A DNA stretch of 34,130 bases from an uncultured Lachnospiraceae bacterium (GTDB lineage: Bacteria > Bacillota > Clostridia > Lachnospirales > Lachnospiraceae), in assembly GCA_910585765.1 (NCBI GenBank), contig CAJUES010000029.1, forward strand, positions 628-34,757, in the 5' to 3' direction. Position 1 is the stretch's first letter. The number at the start of each line of letters is the position of its first letter. The notes under the pieces were generated by a model that saw only the letters and a list, made by a program, of their open reading frames with translations, ran no database searches and had not been told where the DNA came from. Below are positions 18,825-26,728 of the stretch, in pieces. A program made the translations under genes and the position numbers.

Positions 18825-19937
18825 ATGCTTAGAAAATACAGGGTACGGGACTATGATTTTAAACTGATATTTCTGCTGGTGGCGGTCACTGTCATCGGGA
18901 TACTGGCGATCGGCAGCGCGCGCCCGGAGTATCAGAACAGACAGCTTTTGGGTTTTGTCATGGGATTTTTTATCATGATCGTGCTCTCGTTTTTCGACTA
19001 CTCCTTTTTCCTGCGCTTTCACTGGGGGATCTACGCGTTGAATATCACATTCCTTCTGATGGTCGTGGCTTTTGGAAAAATCGTGAACAACGCCAAAAGA
19101 TGGCTCGAGATCGGCGGTATCCAATTTCAACCGTCGGAGCTCACAAAGATCATGCTGATATTGTTTTATTCACAATACATCATGAAACACCGGGAGAAGA
19201 TCAATTCCCTGAACAACATAGCAGCGATGATCATACTGCTGATACCGCCCCTGTATCTGGTATATGACCAGCCGGATATGTCGACCACCATCGTCATCGC
19301 GATGATCTTCTGTGTGGTCTGGTATGTCGGCGGACTGAGTTACAAATATATATTTGGCGTACTGGCGATCGTGGTCCCGATTGCAGTCGTGTTTTTTATC
19401 ATGGTCCTGCAGCCGGATCAGACACTCATCAAGTATTATCAGCAGGAGCGCATCCTGGCATGGCTTGAACCGGAAAAATACGCGAAGACGATCGCCTACC
19501 AGCAGACCAACGCGATCATGGCGATCGGCTCGGGACAGCTGTGGGGCAAAGGGCTGAATAACACGATGATCTCCGTCAAAAACGGCAACTTTGTGTCGGA
19601 ACCGCAGACAGATTTCATTTTTACGATCGTGGGCGAGGAGCTTGGATTTGTGGGTGGCTGTACTGTCGTGATCCTGCTGTTTCTGATCACGCTGGAGTGC
19701 CTGAATGTGGCGAGAAAGGCGAAAGACCTGGCGGGAACCTGTATCGCAGCCGGGATGGCAACGCTTGTCGGCGGACAGAGCTTTGTCAATATCGCGGTTG
19801 CCACAGGACTCTTTCCGACTACCGGCGTGCCGCTTCCGTTCGTGAGCGCGGGGCTTACCTCGCTGGTCAGTCTGTATATCGGCATGGGCATTGTACTAAA
19901 TGTACGATTGCAGTGTGTTAGAAAATACAATAATTAG
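18825..19937 (+). CDS. rodA: RodA peptidoglycan polymerase (SEDS family)
   Basis: SEDS proteins are glycosyltransferases that polymerise lipid II together with a class B PBP. The protein has 370 residues and about ten hydrophobic segments. Family signatures are NNAKRWLEIGGIQFQPSEL, QPDMSTTIV, and VSEPQTDFIFTIVGEELGFV with the catalytic-region acidic residues. Near the end PLPFVSAGLTSLV replaces the more common PFVSYGGSS, a small departure. RodA is preferred over FtsW because mreBCD and mrdA are adjacent and the N-terminus is short. AAAGGGA precedes the ATG. Confidence 0.92.
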   Translation: MLRKYRVRDYDFKLIFLLVAVTVIGILAIGSARPEYQNRQLLGFVMGFFIMIVLSFFDYSFFLRFHWGIYALNITFLLMVVAFGKIVNNAKRWLEIGGIQFQPSELTKIMLILFYSQYIMKHREKINSLNNIAAMIILLIPPLYLVYDQPDMSTTIVIAMIFCVVWYVGGLSYKYIFGVLAIVVPIAVVFFIMVLQPDQTLIKYYQQERILAWLEPEKYAKTIAYQQTNAIMAIGSGQLWGKGLNNTMISVKNGNFVSEPQTDFIFTIVGEELGFVGGCTVVILLFLITLECLNVARKAKDLAGTCIAAGMATLVGGQSFVNIAVATGLFPTTGVPLPFVSAGLTSLVSLYIGMGIVLNVRLQCVRKYNN

Positions 19938-20015
19938 GGCAAAAATTAGTCAGGTTGCACAAAGACATGTGAAAATATTAAATTTTTTTGAATTAAATGA
20001 TAAGAATATAGATTT

Positions 20016-20042
20016 TTGACAGCAAAAGGGTTAAAATATCTT
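20016..20042 (+). promoter_or_regulatory. candidate promoter upstream of mgsA
   Basis: A perfect -35 box TTGACA at 20016-20021 is followed by A+T-rich sequence. TATCTT at 20037-20042 gives a short 15-base spacer. The whole gap from rodA is A+T-rich. The -10 is uncertain. Confidence 0.4.
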
Positions 20043-20077
20043 TAGACAAATAATTGACAAAGGAAGGTGCATAGACT

Positions 20078-20473
20078 ATGAACATTGCGTTGATCGCGCA
20101 TGACGGAAAGAAGAAACTGATGCAGAATTTTTGTATTGCTTACAGAGGGATCTTGAGCAAAAATGAATTATACGCCACGGGGACGACTGGCAGACTGATC
20201 GAGGAGGTAACGAATCTCAATATTCATAAATATCTGGCGGGACATCTGGGAGGGGAGCAGCAGATCTGTGCGCAGATCGAACATAATCAGATAGACCTTG
20301 TCATTTTTTTGAGGGATCCTCTGAATTCTAAATCCCACGAACCGGATGTGAACAATGCTGTGAAGTTGTGTGACATACACAATATACCATTGGCGACAAA
20401 CCTTGCATCGGCAGAGCTGCTGATCAGGTCACTTGACAGAGGAGATTTGGACTGGCGTGAAATGTATAAATAG
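20078..20473 (+). CDS. mgsA: methylglyoxal synthase
   Basis: This enzyme converts dihydroxyacetone phosphate to methylglyoxal and phosphate, a bypass of lower glycolysis that relieves sugar-phosphate stress. The protein has 131 residues. Visible features are IALIAHDGKKKLMQNF at the N-terminus, the phosphate-binding ATGTTGRL near residues 33-40, GGEQQICAQI, and FLRDPLN with Asp80 at the position of the family's catalytic aspartate. AAGGAAGGTG precedes the ATG. Its placement downstream of rodA recurs in Clostridia, although no direct role in wall synthesis is known. Confidence 0.97.
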   Translation: MNIALIAHDGKKKLMQNFCIAYRGILSKNELYATGTTGRLIEEVTNLNIHKYLAGHLGGEQQICAQIEHNQIDLVIFLRDPLNSKSHEPDVNNAVKLCDIHNIPLATNLASAELLIRSLDRGDLDWREMYK

Positions 20474-21446
20474 AGTAGGCAGAGCTTTAAGTGTGATATT
20501 GATTTCCGTTGTGCTTATGACAGATCTTGCGGGCTGTGGGGCAAAGGAATATACTTTTGCGTATGACAGGAACCGGAATAATACGAGCTTCTCCATCGCA
20601 TCGCACACGAAGGGAATGACGATCGAGCCGTTTGCGTCTGATCTGTGCGTCACGTCGGCCGATGTCTTTGCGGGAACGGATGTGGATATGTCCCAGGCGA
20701 CGGCTGCAGGACTGTTTGACATCACATCGGGAAAGGTCATCTATGCAAAGAATGTACACGAGAAGTTAAACCCGGCGAGCCTCACAAAGATCCTGACGGC
20801 GCTGTGTGCCTTGAAGTACGCAAATCCTGAGGATGTGATCACGGCTACAGAGAATGTGTACATAAGTGAATCCGGTGCTGTGAAGATTGGCATCGCTGCA
20901 GGAGATACCATGACGATGGACCAGGCACTCCACGCGCTGCTGCTGAAATCGGCAAACGATGTGGCGGTCATGATCGCAGAACATGTGAGCGGGAGTGTGG
21001 AAGAGTTCGCAAAGCTGATGAACGATACGGCAAACAGTCTTGGCGCGACAAACAGCCACTTTGTCAATCCGCATGGACTGACAGATCCCAATCACTATAC
21101 GACAGCGTATGACCTGTATCTGATCTGCAACGAGGCGCTGAAAAATAATAAGATCCTGGAGATCGTACAGAAGTCGTCATACACTTCTGTTTATCATGAT
21201 GCAAATGGCGGTGACAAGAGCATCGATGTGGCAAACTCAAACGCGTATATCAAGGGTGAGATTCCCGTGCCGGACAATGTGACCGTGCTCGGCGGGAAGA
21301 CTGGCACGACAAATGCAGCCGGAAACTGCCTGATCCTGTTTGTAAATAATAAATCGGGAAACCCGTTTATAGCCGTTATCCTGCAGTCTAGCGACAGGAC
21401 AACGATGTATACGGAAATGACGGATCTGTTGAGTGAGATATCGTGA
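20457..21446 (+). CDS. D-alanyl-D-alanine carboxypeptidase, lipoprotein (S11 family)
   Basis: This is a low-molecular-weight PBP that removes the terminal D-Ala from peptidoglycan stem peptides outside the cell. The catalytic motifs are intact: SLTK with Ser108, SAN with Ser165, and KTGT with Lys281. GTG 20457 is chosen as start because it gives a compact signal peptide ending in the lipobox LAGC at residues 24-27. The open frame can be extended to TTG 20433, which would only add residues ahead of the signal peptide. GAGGAG lies about 12 bases upstream of the GTG. It overlaps mgsA by 17 bases, so translation is probably coupled. It would be processed by a signal peptidase II such as the LspA encoded at 26190. 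Confidence 0.93.
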   Translation: MKCINRVGRALSVILISVVLMTDLAGCGAKEYTFAYDRNRNNTSFSIASHTKGMTIEPFASDLCVTSADVFAGTDVDMSQATAAGLFDITSGKVIYAKNVHEKLNPASLTKILTALCALKYANPEDVITATENVYISESGAVKIGIAAGDTMTMDQALHALLLKSANDVAVMIAEHVSGSVEEFAKLMNDTANSLGATNSHFVNPHGLTDPNHYTTAYDLYLICNEALKNNKILEIVQKSSYTSVYHDANGGDKSIDVANSNAYIKGEIPVPDNVTVLGGKTGTTNAAGNCLILFVNNKSGNPFIAVILQSSDRTTMYTEMTDLLSEIS

Positions 21447-21455
21447 TTTCAGCCA

Positions 21456-21511
21456 CTATGTTTTCTCACGGACTTTGCAGCGCAGTGCGAAGTCCTGGGC
21501 TGAACTGTAAC
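21456..21511. repeat. structured intergenic repeat, family 1, copy A
   Basis: About 55 bases carry TTTTCTCACGGACTT, a hairpin of GGACTT with AAGTCC around a loop, and the tail CCTGGGCTGAACTGTAAC. A close copy in reverse orientation lies at 27656-27709 and a diverged copy at about 27806-27868. It follows the carboxypeptidase gene. A T-run comes after it, but about 20 bases from the hairpin, so it is not a standard terminator. Confidence 0.7.
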
Positions 21512-21539
21512 ATTTTTTTATCAATATTATAAGTTAGAG

Positions 21540-21568
21540 TTGTTTTTTCTTTGGGATTCAACTATAAT
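21540..21568 (+). promoter_or_regulatory. sigma-A-type promoter for the P-loop gene
   Basis: TTGTTT (21540-21545), a 17-base spacer and a perfect -10 TATAAT (21563-21568). The leader to the gene at 21654 would be about 80 bases and contains several TTTACTT-like repeats. Confidence 0.65.
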
Positions 21569-21653
21569 TAGATTAGTGGATTTACTTTATTATATTTACT
21601 TATTTACATTTACTTAATTACATTAAAGATATGATTTTTAGGAGGTATTGCTT

Positions 21654-22076
21654 ATGGTGCAGCTGATTGTTGGAAAAAAGGGAAAGGGCAAGACAAAGAT
21701 TATTCTGGATATGGTTAACAAAGAGGTGTCCACGGCATCCGGAAACATTGTATATCTCGACAAAGGCAATGATCATATGTATGAACTGAATAACAAGGTA
21801 AGACTTATCAATGTGAAGGATTACGGTGTAGCCAATGCAGATGAATTTGTTGGTTTCGTTCGCGGCATCGTTTCCCAGGATCATGATCTTGAGCAGATGT
21901 ACTTTGACGGATTTTTAAAGATTTCCTGCATCGAGGGCACTGAGCAAGTCGAAGAAGTGATCAACAAGCTGGATTCCATTAGCGATACATATGGTTTTAA
22001 AGTGATAGCGAGTATTTCGTTTGATGAGGCAGAACTGCCAGAAAGTTTGAAGTCAAAGGTAGTCGTGGCTCTGTAA
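21654..22076 (+). CDS. small P-loop protein of unknown function
   Basis: This 140-residue protein starts at ATG 21654, chosen because GGAGG lies eight bases upstream; the frame can be extended to TTG 21648. The N-terminus LIVGKKGKGKTKIILDMV is a Walker A motif (GKKGKGKT at residues 7-14) on a typical beta-strand and helix. A possible Walker B acidic position lies around YLDKGND or MYFDGFL. The rest resembles a minimal P-loop fold. I do not recognise the family beyond this. It has its own promoter and terminator, so it is a single-gene unit next to the wall genes. Confidence 0.8.
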   Translation: MVQLIVGKKGKGKTKIILDMVNKEVSTASGNIVYLDKGNDHMYELNNKVRLINVKDYGVANADEFVGFVRGIVSQDHDLEQMYFDGFLKISCIEGTEQVEEVINKLDSISDTYGFKVIASISFDEAELPESLKSKVVVAL

Positions 22077-22104
22077 TACTTGAGACAGATTATATAGGAG
22101 TAGG

Positions 22105-22134
22105 AAGCCTCGGGAGATGATGCCGGGGCTTTTC
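22105..22134 (+). terminator. intrinsic terminator after the P-loop gene
   Basis: AAGCCTCGG (22105-22113) pairs fully with CCGGGGCTT (22123-22131) with one U-G pair and a nine-base loop, followed by a short T-run. It lies 29 bases after the stop codon. The T-run is short, so efficiency may be modest. Confidence 0.6.
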
Positions 22135-22136
22135 CA

Positions 22137-22216
22137 TGCACAGGGACGCATAGGGAAATTCGCTGCCTACGCAGCATTTGATTCTGTGCACGGGCAGCGA
22201 AAGTCTTTCCTGCTCG
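22137..22216. repeat. 80-base structured repeat, family 2, copy A
   Basis: This 80-base element runs from TGCACAG to CTGCTCG. It has an inner hairpin GCTGC-CTAC-GCAGC, an outer pairing TGCACAG with CTGTGCA, and a second hairpin in which CGGGCAG pairs with CTGCTCG. An element of the same length and layout lies at 24959-25038. The positions that differ between the two copies mostly keep the pairing. Confidence 0.7.
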
Positions 22217-22239
22217 ATTAAAATAAGGAGAATTATTTT

Positions 22240-23643
22240 GTGGCATCCCAAAATCGACAGGCACGCAGCAGACAACTAAATAGATCCGGCAAGACCATGA
22301 ACCGAATAGAGTTTGCGATATTCGGAGCGATGACTGTCTATATCATCGCTGTCATCATCTCCTATCTGAGGCTGGAGCCGATTCAGGGATATGAGATCCA
22401 GATGGGCTCCCTGTCCATAGCAAAGACCTACACGGGAGTTGCGATCCGTCAGGAAGAGATCTTAAAGTCTCCCTACACGGGTTTCATCAATTACTTTGTC
22501 AGGGAGGGGGAGCGCGTATCTTCGAGAGATACGGTGTATTCTGTGGATGAGAGCGGAAAGCTTGCCTCTATGCTGGAGGCGGGCGATATGGGGGAGTCTT
22601 CCTACACGGACGAAGAACTTGCAGAGTTCCGCTCGGAGGTGATACAGTATGACAGGGGGTTTGACAGTAAGGATTTCAACAGCGTATATGATTTCAAGTA
22701 CAGCATAGAAGGTGCTGTCATGAAATTGCTGAATGTCAGTATGTATGAGAACCTAGAGGCGTTGAACCAGTCGAGTCTGGGCGGTATGGTTTCGCTGTGT
22801 ACAACGGGAAAGACGGGATATGTCGTATATAGCACGGACGGCTACGAGTCATTGACGCCGGATCAGATCACGCTCGAGATATACGATCAGTCAAAATATG
22901 AAAAAACGAGGGTGAACAACAACGATCTGATCGAGAAGAACGCGACAGTGGGAAAGATCGTTACGGATGAAAACTGGTCCCTGGTCATACCTGTGGATGA
23001 GCAGAGGGCAGCGGAGATGGAGGAAGCGGAATATGTCGAGGTAAAGTTTATCAAGACACAGGAGACTTCATGGGGACAGGTCGTCATCCACCGTCTTGCA
23101 GACGGGATTTATGCGGAGCTGATCTTCAACAATTCCTGTGTTTCCTTCTGTACGGACCGCTATGTCGATATCGAGCTGGTGGTGAACGACAGGCAGGGGT
23201 TGAAGATACCAAACTCAGCGATCGCTGAGAAAGAATTTTTTATCATCCCGGCAGACTATATGACAAAGGGCGGACCGAACGGAAATTACGGAGTCCTGAA
23301 GGAGAAGGCTGATGAAAACGGCAATCTCGTCAACGAGTTTATCGAGACCGACGTGTACAGTTCTGACGAGAAAGAGTTCTACATCGACAGCAGCGACCTG
23401 GAGGTGGGGGACTATATCTGCAAGATGGATTCCACAGACAAAATGGCGATCAGCGCGACGGGAGTGCTGACGGGTGTCTACAATATGAACAAAGGTTACG
23501 CGGATTTTAAGCAGATCACTGTATTGGCACAAAATGATGAGTATTCGATCGTCAGCTCAAACACGCAGTACGGACTTACGGTATATGACCGGATCGTTCT
23601 GGATGCGACGAGTGTGAGCAACAATGATTTCATCTATAATTGA
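22240..23643 (+). CDS. HlyD-like membrane-anchored adaptor protein
   Basis: The gene starts at GTG 22240 with AAGGAG upstream. The 467-residue protein has a basic N-terminus, one membrane segment at about residues 24-44, and then an extracytoplasmic part. That part contains a lipoyl/barrel-sandwich-like beginning (SPYTGFINYFVREGERVSSRDTVY split by a helical region). This layout is that of HlyD or membrane-fusion adaptors. No ABC, RND or MFS transporter gene is adjacent. Instead yggS follows 13 bases downstream and then sepF. A role linked to envelope or division is inferred from context only. Confidence 0.75.
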   Translation: MASQNRQARSRQLNRSGKTMNRIEFAIFGAMTVYIIAVIISYLRLEPIQGYEIQMGSLSIAKTYTGVAIRQEEILKSPYTGFINYFVREGERVSSRDTVYSVDESGKLASMLEAGDMGESSYTDEELAEFRSEVIQYDRGFDSKDFNSVYDFKYSIEGAVMKLLNVSMYENLEALNQSSLGGMVSLCTTGKTGYVVYSTDGYESLTPDQITLEIYDQSKYEKTRVNNNDLIEKNATVGKIVTDENWSLVIPVDEQRAAEMEEAEYVEVKFIKTQETSWGQVVIHRLADGIYAELIFNNSCVSFCTDRYVDIELVVNDRQGLKIPNSAIAEKEFFIIPADYMTKGGPNGNYGVLKEKADENGNLVNEFIETDVYSSDEKEFYIDSSDLEVGDYICKMDSTDKMAISATGVLTGVYNMNKGYADFKQITVLAQNDEYSIVSSNTQYGLTVYDRIVLDATSVSNNDFIYN

Positions 23644-23656
23644 GTGGGAGGAGACA

Positions 23657-24361
23657 ATGGAAGAAATGACGATAAGGGAAAATATGAGGGCAGTGGAGGA
23701 CAGGATCGCCGCAGCGTGTCAGGAGGCCGGACGAAAGCCGGAGGATGTGACACTGATCGCGGTCAGTAAGACGAAGCCTGTGGAGATGCTCAGGGAAGCC
23801 TATGAATGCGGGTGCCGCGATTTTGGTGAGAATAAGGTACAGGAACTTCTTGACAAATATGAGGTGATGCCGAGGGATATCAGATGGCATATGATCGGGC
23901 ATCTGCAGAGGAACAAAGTCAAGTATATTGTGGATAAGGTGTATCTGATCCACAGTGTGGATTCCCTGCGGCTGGCAGAGGAGATCAGTAAGGAAGCAGG
24001 GAAGAAGAACGTGTGTGTGAATATTCTGGTGGAAGTCAATGTGGCGAACGAGGAGACCAAATTCGGGACGACATGCGAGGATGCAAAACAGCTCGTGCAG
24101 GATATTGCAAAATTGCCCAATATTTGCGTAAAAGGTTTGATGACGATAGCGCCTTTTGTAGAAAATGCTGAAAAAAACAGACCATTTTTTAGTAAATTAA
24201 AGAAAATATCGGTTGACATTATGGGTGAAAACATTGATAATATAACTATGGAAAATTTATCTATGGGTATGACAGGCGACTATGAGGTAGCTGTGTCAGA
24301 GGGAGCTACCTGTGTCAGAGTAGGGACCGGTATCTTCGGAGCAAGGCAGTATATGCTGTAG
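23657..24361 (+). CDS. yggS: YggS family PLP homeostasis protein
   Basis: YggS/YlmE proteins bind pyridoxal phosphate without a known enzyme activity and help PLP and amino-acid homeostasis. ATG 23657 is chosen because GGGAGGAG lies just before it; the longer open frame runs back into the previous gene. The protein has 234 residues. The PLP lysine is Lys38 in LIAVSKTKP. Other signatures are FGENKVQEL, WHMIGHLQRNK, LVEVNVANEETKFG, LSMGMTGDYEVAV and VRVGTGIFGAR. The pairing with sepF matches the ylm cluster of Firmicutes. Confidence 0.96.
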   Translation: MEEMTIRENMRAVEDRIAAACQEAGRKPEDVTLIAVSKTKPVEMLREAYECGCRDFGENKVQELLDKYEVMPRDIRWHMIGHLQRNKVKYIVDKVYLIHSVDSLRLAEEISKEAGKKNVCVNILVEVNVANEETKFGTTCEDAKQLVQDIAKLPNICVKGLMTIAPFVENAEKNRPFFSKLKKISVDIMGENIDNITMENLSMGMTGDYEVAVSEGATCVRVGTGIFGARQYML

Positions 24362-24377
24362 AGAAAGGAAAATGACT

Positions 24378-24893
24378 ATGGGAGTAATGGACAAGTTTTT
24401 AGACGCACTGCATTTGAATAACGAGGAAGAGTACTATGATGACGACGACTTCTATGATGAGGGGGAGATCATAGACAATACAGTCAGAAAACCAATGAGA
24501 GTTGTCCGTGAGGAGGAAGACTTTGACGAACCGATAGAGAAACCGAGAAAACAGTCACAGAAAGTAACACCGATCAGGGCTGTCAAGCGCGCACCCGGAA
24601 ATGGTATGGAGGTATGTGTGATCAGACCGAACAGCATCGAGGACGCAAGAGAGATCACGGAGACACTTCTCGCAAACCGCACTGTCGTGTTAAATCTGGA
24701 AGGGCTTGACGTTGCGATCGCGCAGCGGATCATTGATTTCGCATCGGGGTCTACATATGCAATCAACGGAAACCTTCAGAAGATTTCCAATTGCATATTT
24801 ATCATCACACCGGCATCGGTAGATATATCGGGGGACTTTCAGGAGATTCTTTCAGGAACGTTTGATGTTCCTATCTCACGCGGTGTAATTTAA
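24378..24893 (+). CDS. sepF: cell division protein SepF
   Basis: SepF anchors and bundles FtsZ at the division site. ATG 24378 is preferred over 24372 because AAAGGA then has an eight-base spacing. The protein has 171 residues. The N-terminal MGVMDKFLDALHL is an amphipathic membrane-binding helix, followed by an acidic linker (EEEYYDDDDFYDE) and the C-terminal SepF domain from about residue 75 (EVCVIRPNSIEDAREITETL, VLNLEGLD, RIIDFASGSTYAINGNLQKI). It is followed by a strong terminator, so it closes the unit with the HlyD-like gene and yggS. Confidence 0.96.
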   Translation: MGVMDKFLDALHLNNEEEYYDDDDFYDEGEIIDNTVRKPMRVVREEEDFDEPIEKPRKQSQKVTPIRAVKRAPGNGMEVCVIRPNSIEDAREITETLLANRTVVLNLEGLDVAIAQRIIDFASGSTYAINGNLQKISNCIFIITPASVDISGDFQEILSGTFDVPISRGVI

Positions 24894-24921
24894 GATTTGA
24901 TTTGGGATAACGAAGGATAGG

Positions 24922-24959
24922 CTTCCCGTCTGTTGTTAGATGGGGAGTTTTACTTTTTT
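24922..24959 (+). terminator. intrinsic terminator after sepF
   Basis: CTTCCCGTCT (24922-24931) pairs over all ten positions with AGATGGGGAG (24938-24947), with two G-U pairs and a GTTGTT loop. TTTTACTTTTTT follows. It starts 28 bases after the sepF stop. Confidence 0.8.
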
Positions 24960-25038
24960 GCACAGCCCCGTGCAGAGGAAATATGCCGCTATGCGGCGCA
25001 CGAGGCGCGCAGCGGGCAGGGAAAGTTTTCCCTGCCCG
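24959..25038. repeat. 80-base structured repeat, family 2, copy B
   Basis: It starts with TGCACAG, holds an inner hairpin GCCGC-TAT-GCGGC, and ends in a perfect 12-bp hairpin (CGGGCAGGGAAA with TTTCCCTGCCCG) around a two-base centre. It has the same length and layout as 22137-22216. Like that copy, it sits directly behind a terminator and before the next gene. Confidence 0.7.
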
Positions 25039-25087
25039 AATGTACAGCCTCGTGTTTTCAGACACGGATCAGCAGGAGGGGATAAGA

Positions 25088-26197
25088 ATGTCAATGAGAT
25101 TGACGATCAATATGAACAGCAAACCGATCTATGATATTGTATATGAACAGGACTTCAAGAGTCTGGCAGGAGAGCTGGAGCAGTTTGGGATCGGTGAGAA
25201 GAAACTGTGCATTGTCACGGATTCGAGAGTAAAAGGCTTTTATGCGGACGAGGTGCGTGGCGCACTGGCGGATCACTGTAAGGAAATTTTTGTGTTTGAT
25301 TTTCCGGATGGGGAGCAGAGTAAAAATTTGGACACGGTAAGGAATATTTACGAGTTTTTGATACAAAATAGGTTTGGAAGGAAAGATATGCTCATCGCTC
25401 TCGGCGGCGGCGTGGTGGGTGACACAACCGGTTTTGTGGCTGCCACATATCTGAGGGGGATTGATTTCATACAGATCCCGACATCGCTGCTGGCGCAGGT
25501 GGACAGCAGTATCGGCGGAAAGACGGGCGTGGATTTTGACCAGTACAAGAACATGGTAGGTGCATTCTATATGCCAAAGCTTGTCTATATGAATGTCGCC
25601 ACGCTCAGGACGCTTGACGACAGACAGTACTATTCGGGTATGGGCGAGGTGCTGAAACATGGATTGATCAAGAGCGCCGCGTTCTACGAGTGGACGCTTG
25701 AGCATATGTATGAGATCCATGACAGAAATCTGGACACTCTGGAAGATATGGTGTACAAAAGCTGTACCTGCAAGAAGATCGTCGTGGAGAAGGATCCGAC
25801 GGAAAAGGGAGAGCGCGCGATCCTGAATTTCGGGCATACGATCGGGCACGCCATCGAGAAGGCGAAACATTTCGAGCTGATGCACGGGGAGTGCGTGGCG
25901 CTTGGCTGTGTTGCCGCCGCATATATTTCGTGGAAGAGGGATCTGCTGTCCAAGGATGAGTACTATGAGATACGGGATATGTTCGTGCCCTTTAACCTCC
26001 CCATCTCCATAGAAGATATCAACCCAGAGGAAATCTATGAGCTGACTGGCTCCGACAAAAAGGTAGAAGGGGACAAACTCAAATTTATCCTTTTGAAGAA
26101 AGTAGGAAAGGCTATGATCGACACGACTGTCACAAAGGACGAGATGATAGCCGGAATCAACGAAATCTATTTTACGGACGAGGATTGGGATGAATAA
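25088..26197 (+). CDS. aroB: 3-dehydroquinate synthase
   Basis: AroB converts DAHP to 3-dehydroquinate, the second step of the shikimate pathway, using NAD and a divalent metal. The ATG at 25088 is chosen because GGAGGGG lies just upstream; the longer frame would run through the repeat element. The protein has 369 residues. Signatures are DGEQSKNLDTV, the NAD-binding GGGVVGDTTGFVAATYLRG, PTSLLAQVDSSIGGKTGVD, GMGEVLKHGL, and NFGHTIGHAIE plus MHGECVALG, which supply metal-binding residues. The 3' end overlaps lspA by eight bases. No other aro genes are in the window. Confidence 0.95.
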   Translation: MSMRLTINMNSKPIYDIVYEQDFKSLAGELEQFGIGEKKLCIVTDSRVKGFYADEVRGALADHCKEIFVFDFPDGEQSKNLDTVRNIYEFLIQNRFGRKDMLIALGGGVVGDTTGFVAATYLRGIDFIQIPTSLLAQVDSSIGGKTGVDFDQYKNMVGAFYMPKLVYMNVATLRTLDDRQYYSGMGEVLKHGLIKSAAFYEWTLEHMYEIHDRNLDTLEDMVYKSCTCKKIVVEKDPTEKGERAILNFGHTIGHAIEKAKHFELMHGECVALGCVAAAYISWKRDLLSKDEYYEIRDMFVPFNLPISIEDINPEEIYELTGSDKKVEGDKLKFILLKKVGKAMIDTTVTKDEMIAGINEIYFTDEDWDE

Positions 26198-26717
26198 AAA
26201 GAAAAAATTACAACTCGCAGTTGATATATTGTTGGCACTCTTGCTGATCATTGTGGATCAGACAACAAAGTACTTTGCCGTCACAGACCTGATGGATCAG
26301 AAACCAAAGGTGATCTGGGACGGTGTGTTTGAGCTGCATTATCTGGAAAACCGTGGGGCAGCGTTCGGGATGCTGCAGGATCAGAAGGTGTTCTTCGTGC
26401 TCATCGCGGTCATCATCCTTGCGGTTATCGTGTATGTCCTGATCAAAGTGCCCTACCAGAAGATGTACACCAAACTTCACATTACACTCGTCTTTATCGC
26501 GAGCGGAGCGGTCGGAAATCTGATCGACAGGCTCAGGTATGACTATGTTGTGGATTTTTTGTATTTCAGCCTGATCGATTTTCCGATTTTTAATGTGGCT
26601 GATATCTATGTGACCGTGTCATCAGTCTTTCTGGTGATCCTGCTGCTGTTTGTGTACAAAGAGACAGATCTGGAGTTTTTATCGTTTCGGACCAAGAAGT
26701 TCCGCGATATCAAATAG
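26190..26717 (+). CDS. lspA: lipoprotein signal peptidase (signal peptidase II)
   Basis: LspA cleaves the signal peptide of prolipoproteins ahead of the lipid-modified cysteine. The protein has 175 residues and four membrane segments. The signatures are IVDQTTKYFAV, ENRGAAFGML, GAVGNLIDR with Asp113 and FNVADIYV with Asp138; these two aspartates form the catalytic pair. It starts inside the end of aroB with GAGGA upstream. rluD follows closely, the arrangement seen in many Firmicutes. Confidence 0.97.
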   Translation: MNKKKKLQLAVDILLALLLIIVDQTTKYFAVTDLMDQKPKVIWDGVFELHYLENRGAAFGMLQDQKVFFVLIAVIILAVIVYVLIKVPYQKMYTKLHITLVFIASGAVGNLIDRLRYDYVVDFLYFSLIDFPIFNVADIYVTVSSVFLVILLLFVYKETDLEFLSFRTKKFRDIK

Positions 26718-26728
26718 TTGGTGTGGAT

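Noticed and set aside
21456..21520. Intrinsic terminator after the carboxypeptidase gene
   Set aside because: The hairpin and the T-run are about 20 bases apart, and the same hairpin recurs elsewhere without a T-run, so it is better described as a repeat.
24983..25087. N-terminal extension of AroB
   Set aside because: It would translate the structured 80-base repeat; ATG 25088 has a strong ribosome binding site.
25091..26251. 386-codon open frame on the - strand opposite aroB
   Set aside because: It is fully antisense to a clear aroB gene, has no ribosome binding site and its translation resembles no protein. It arises from codon bias of the + strand gene.
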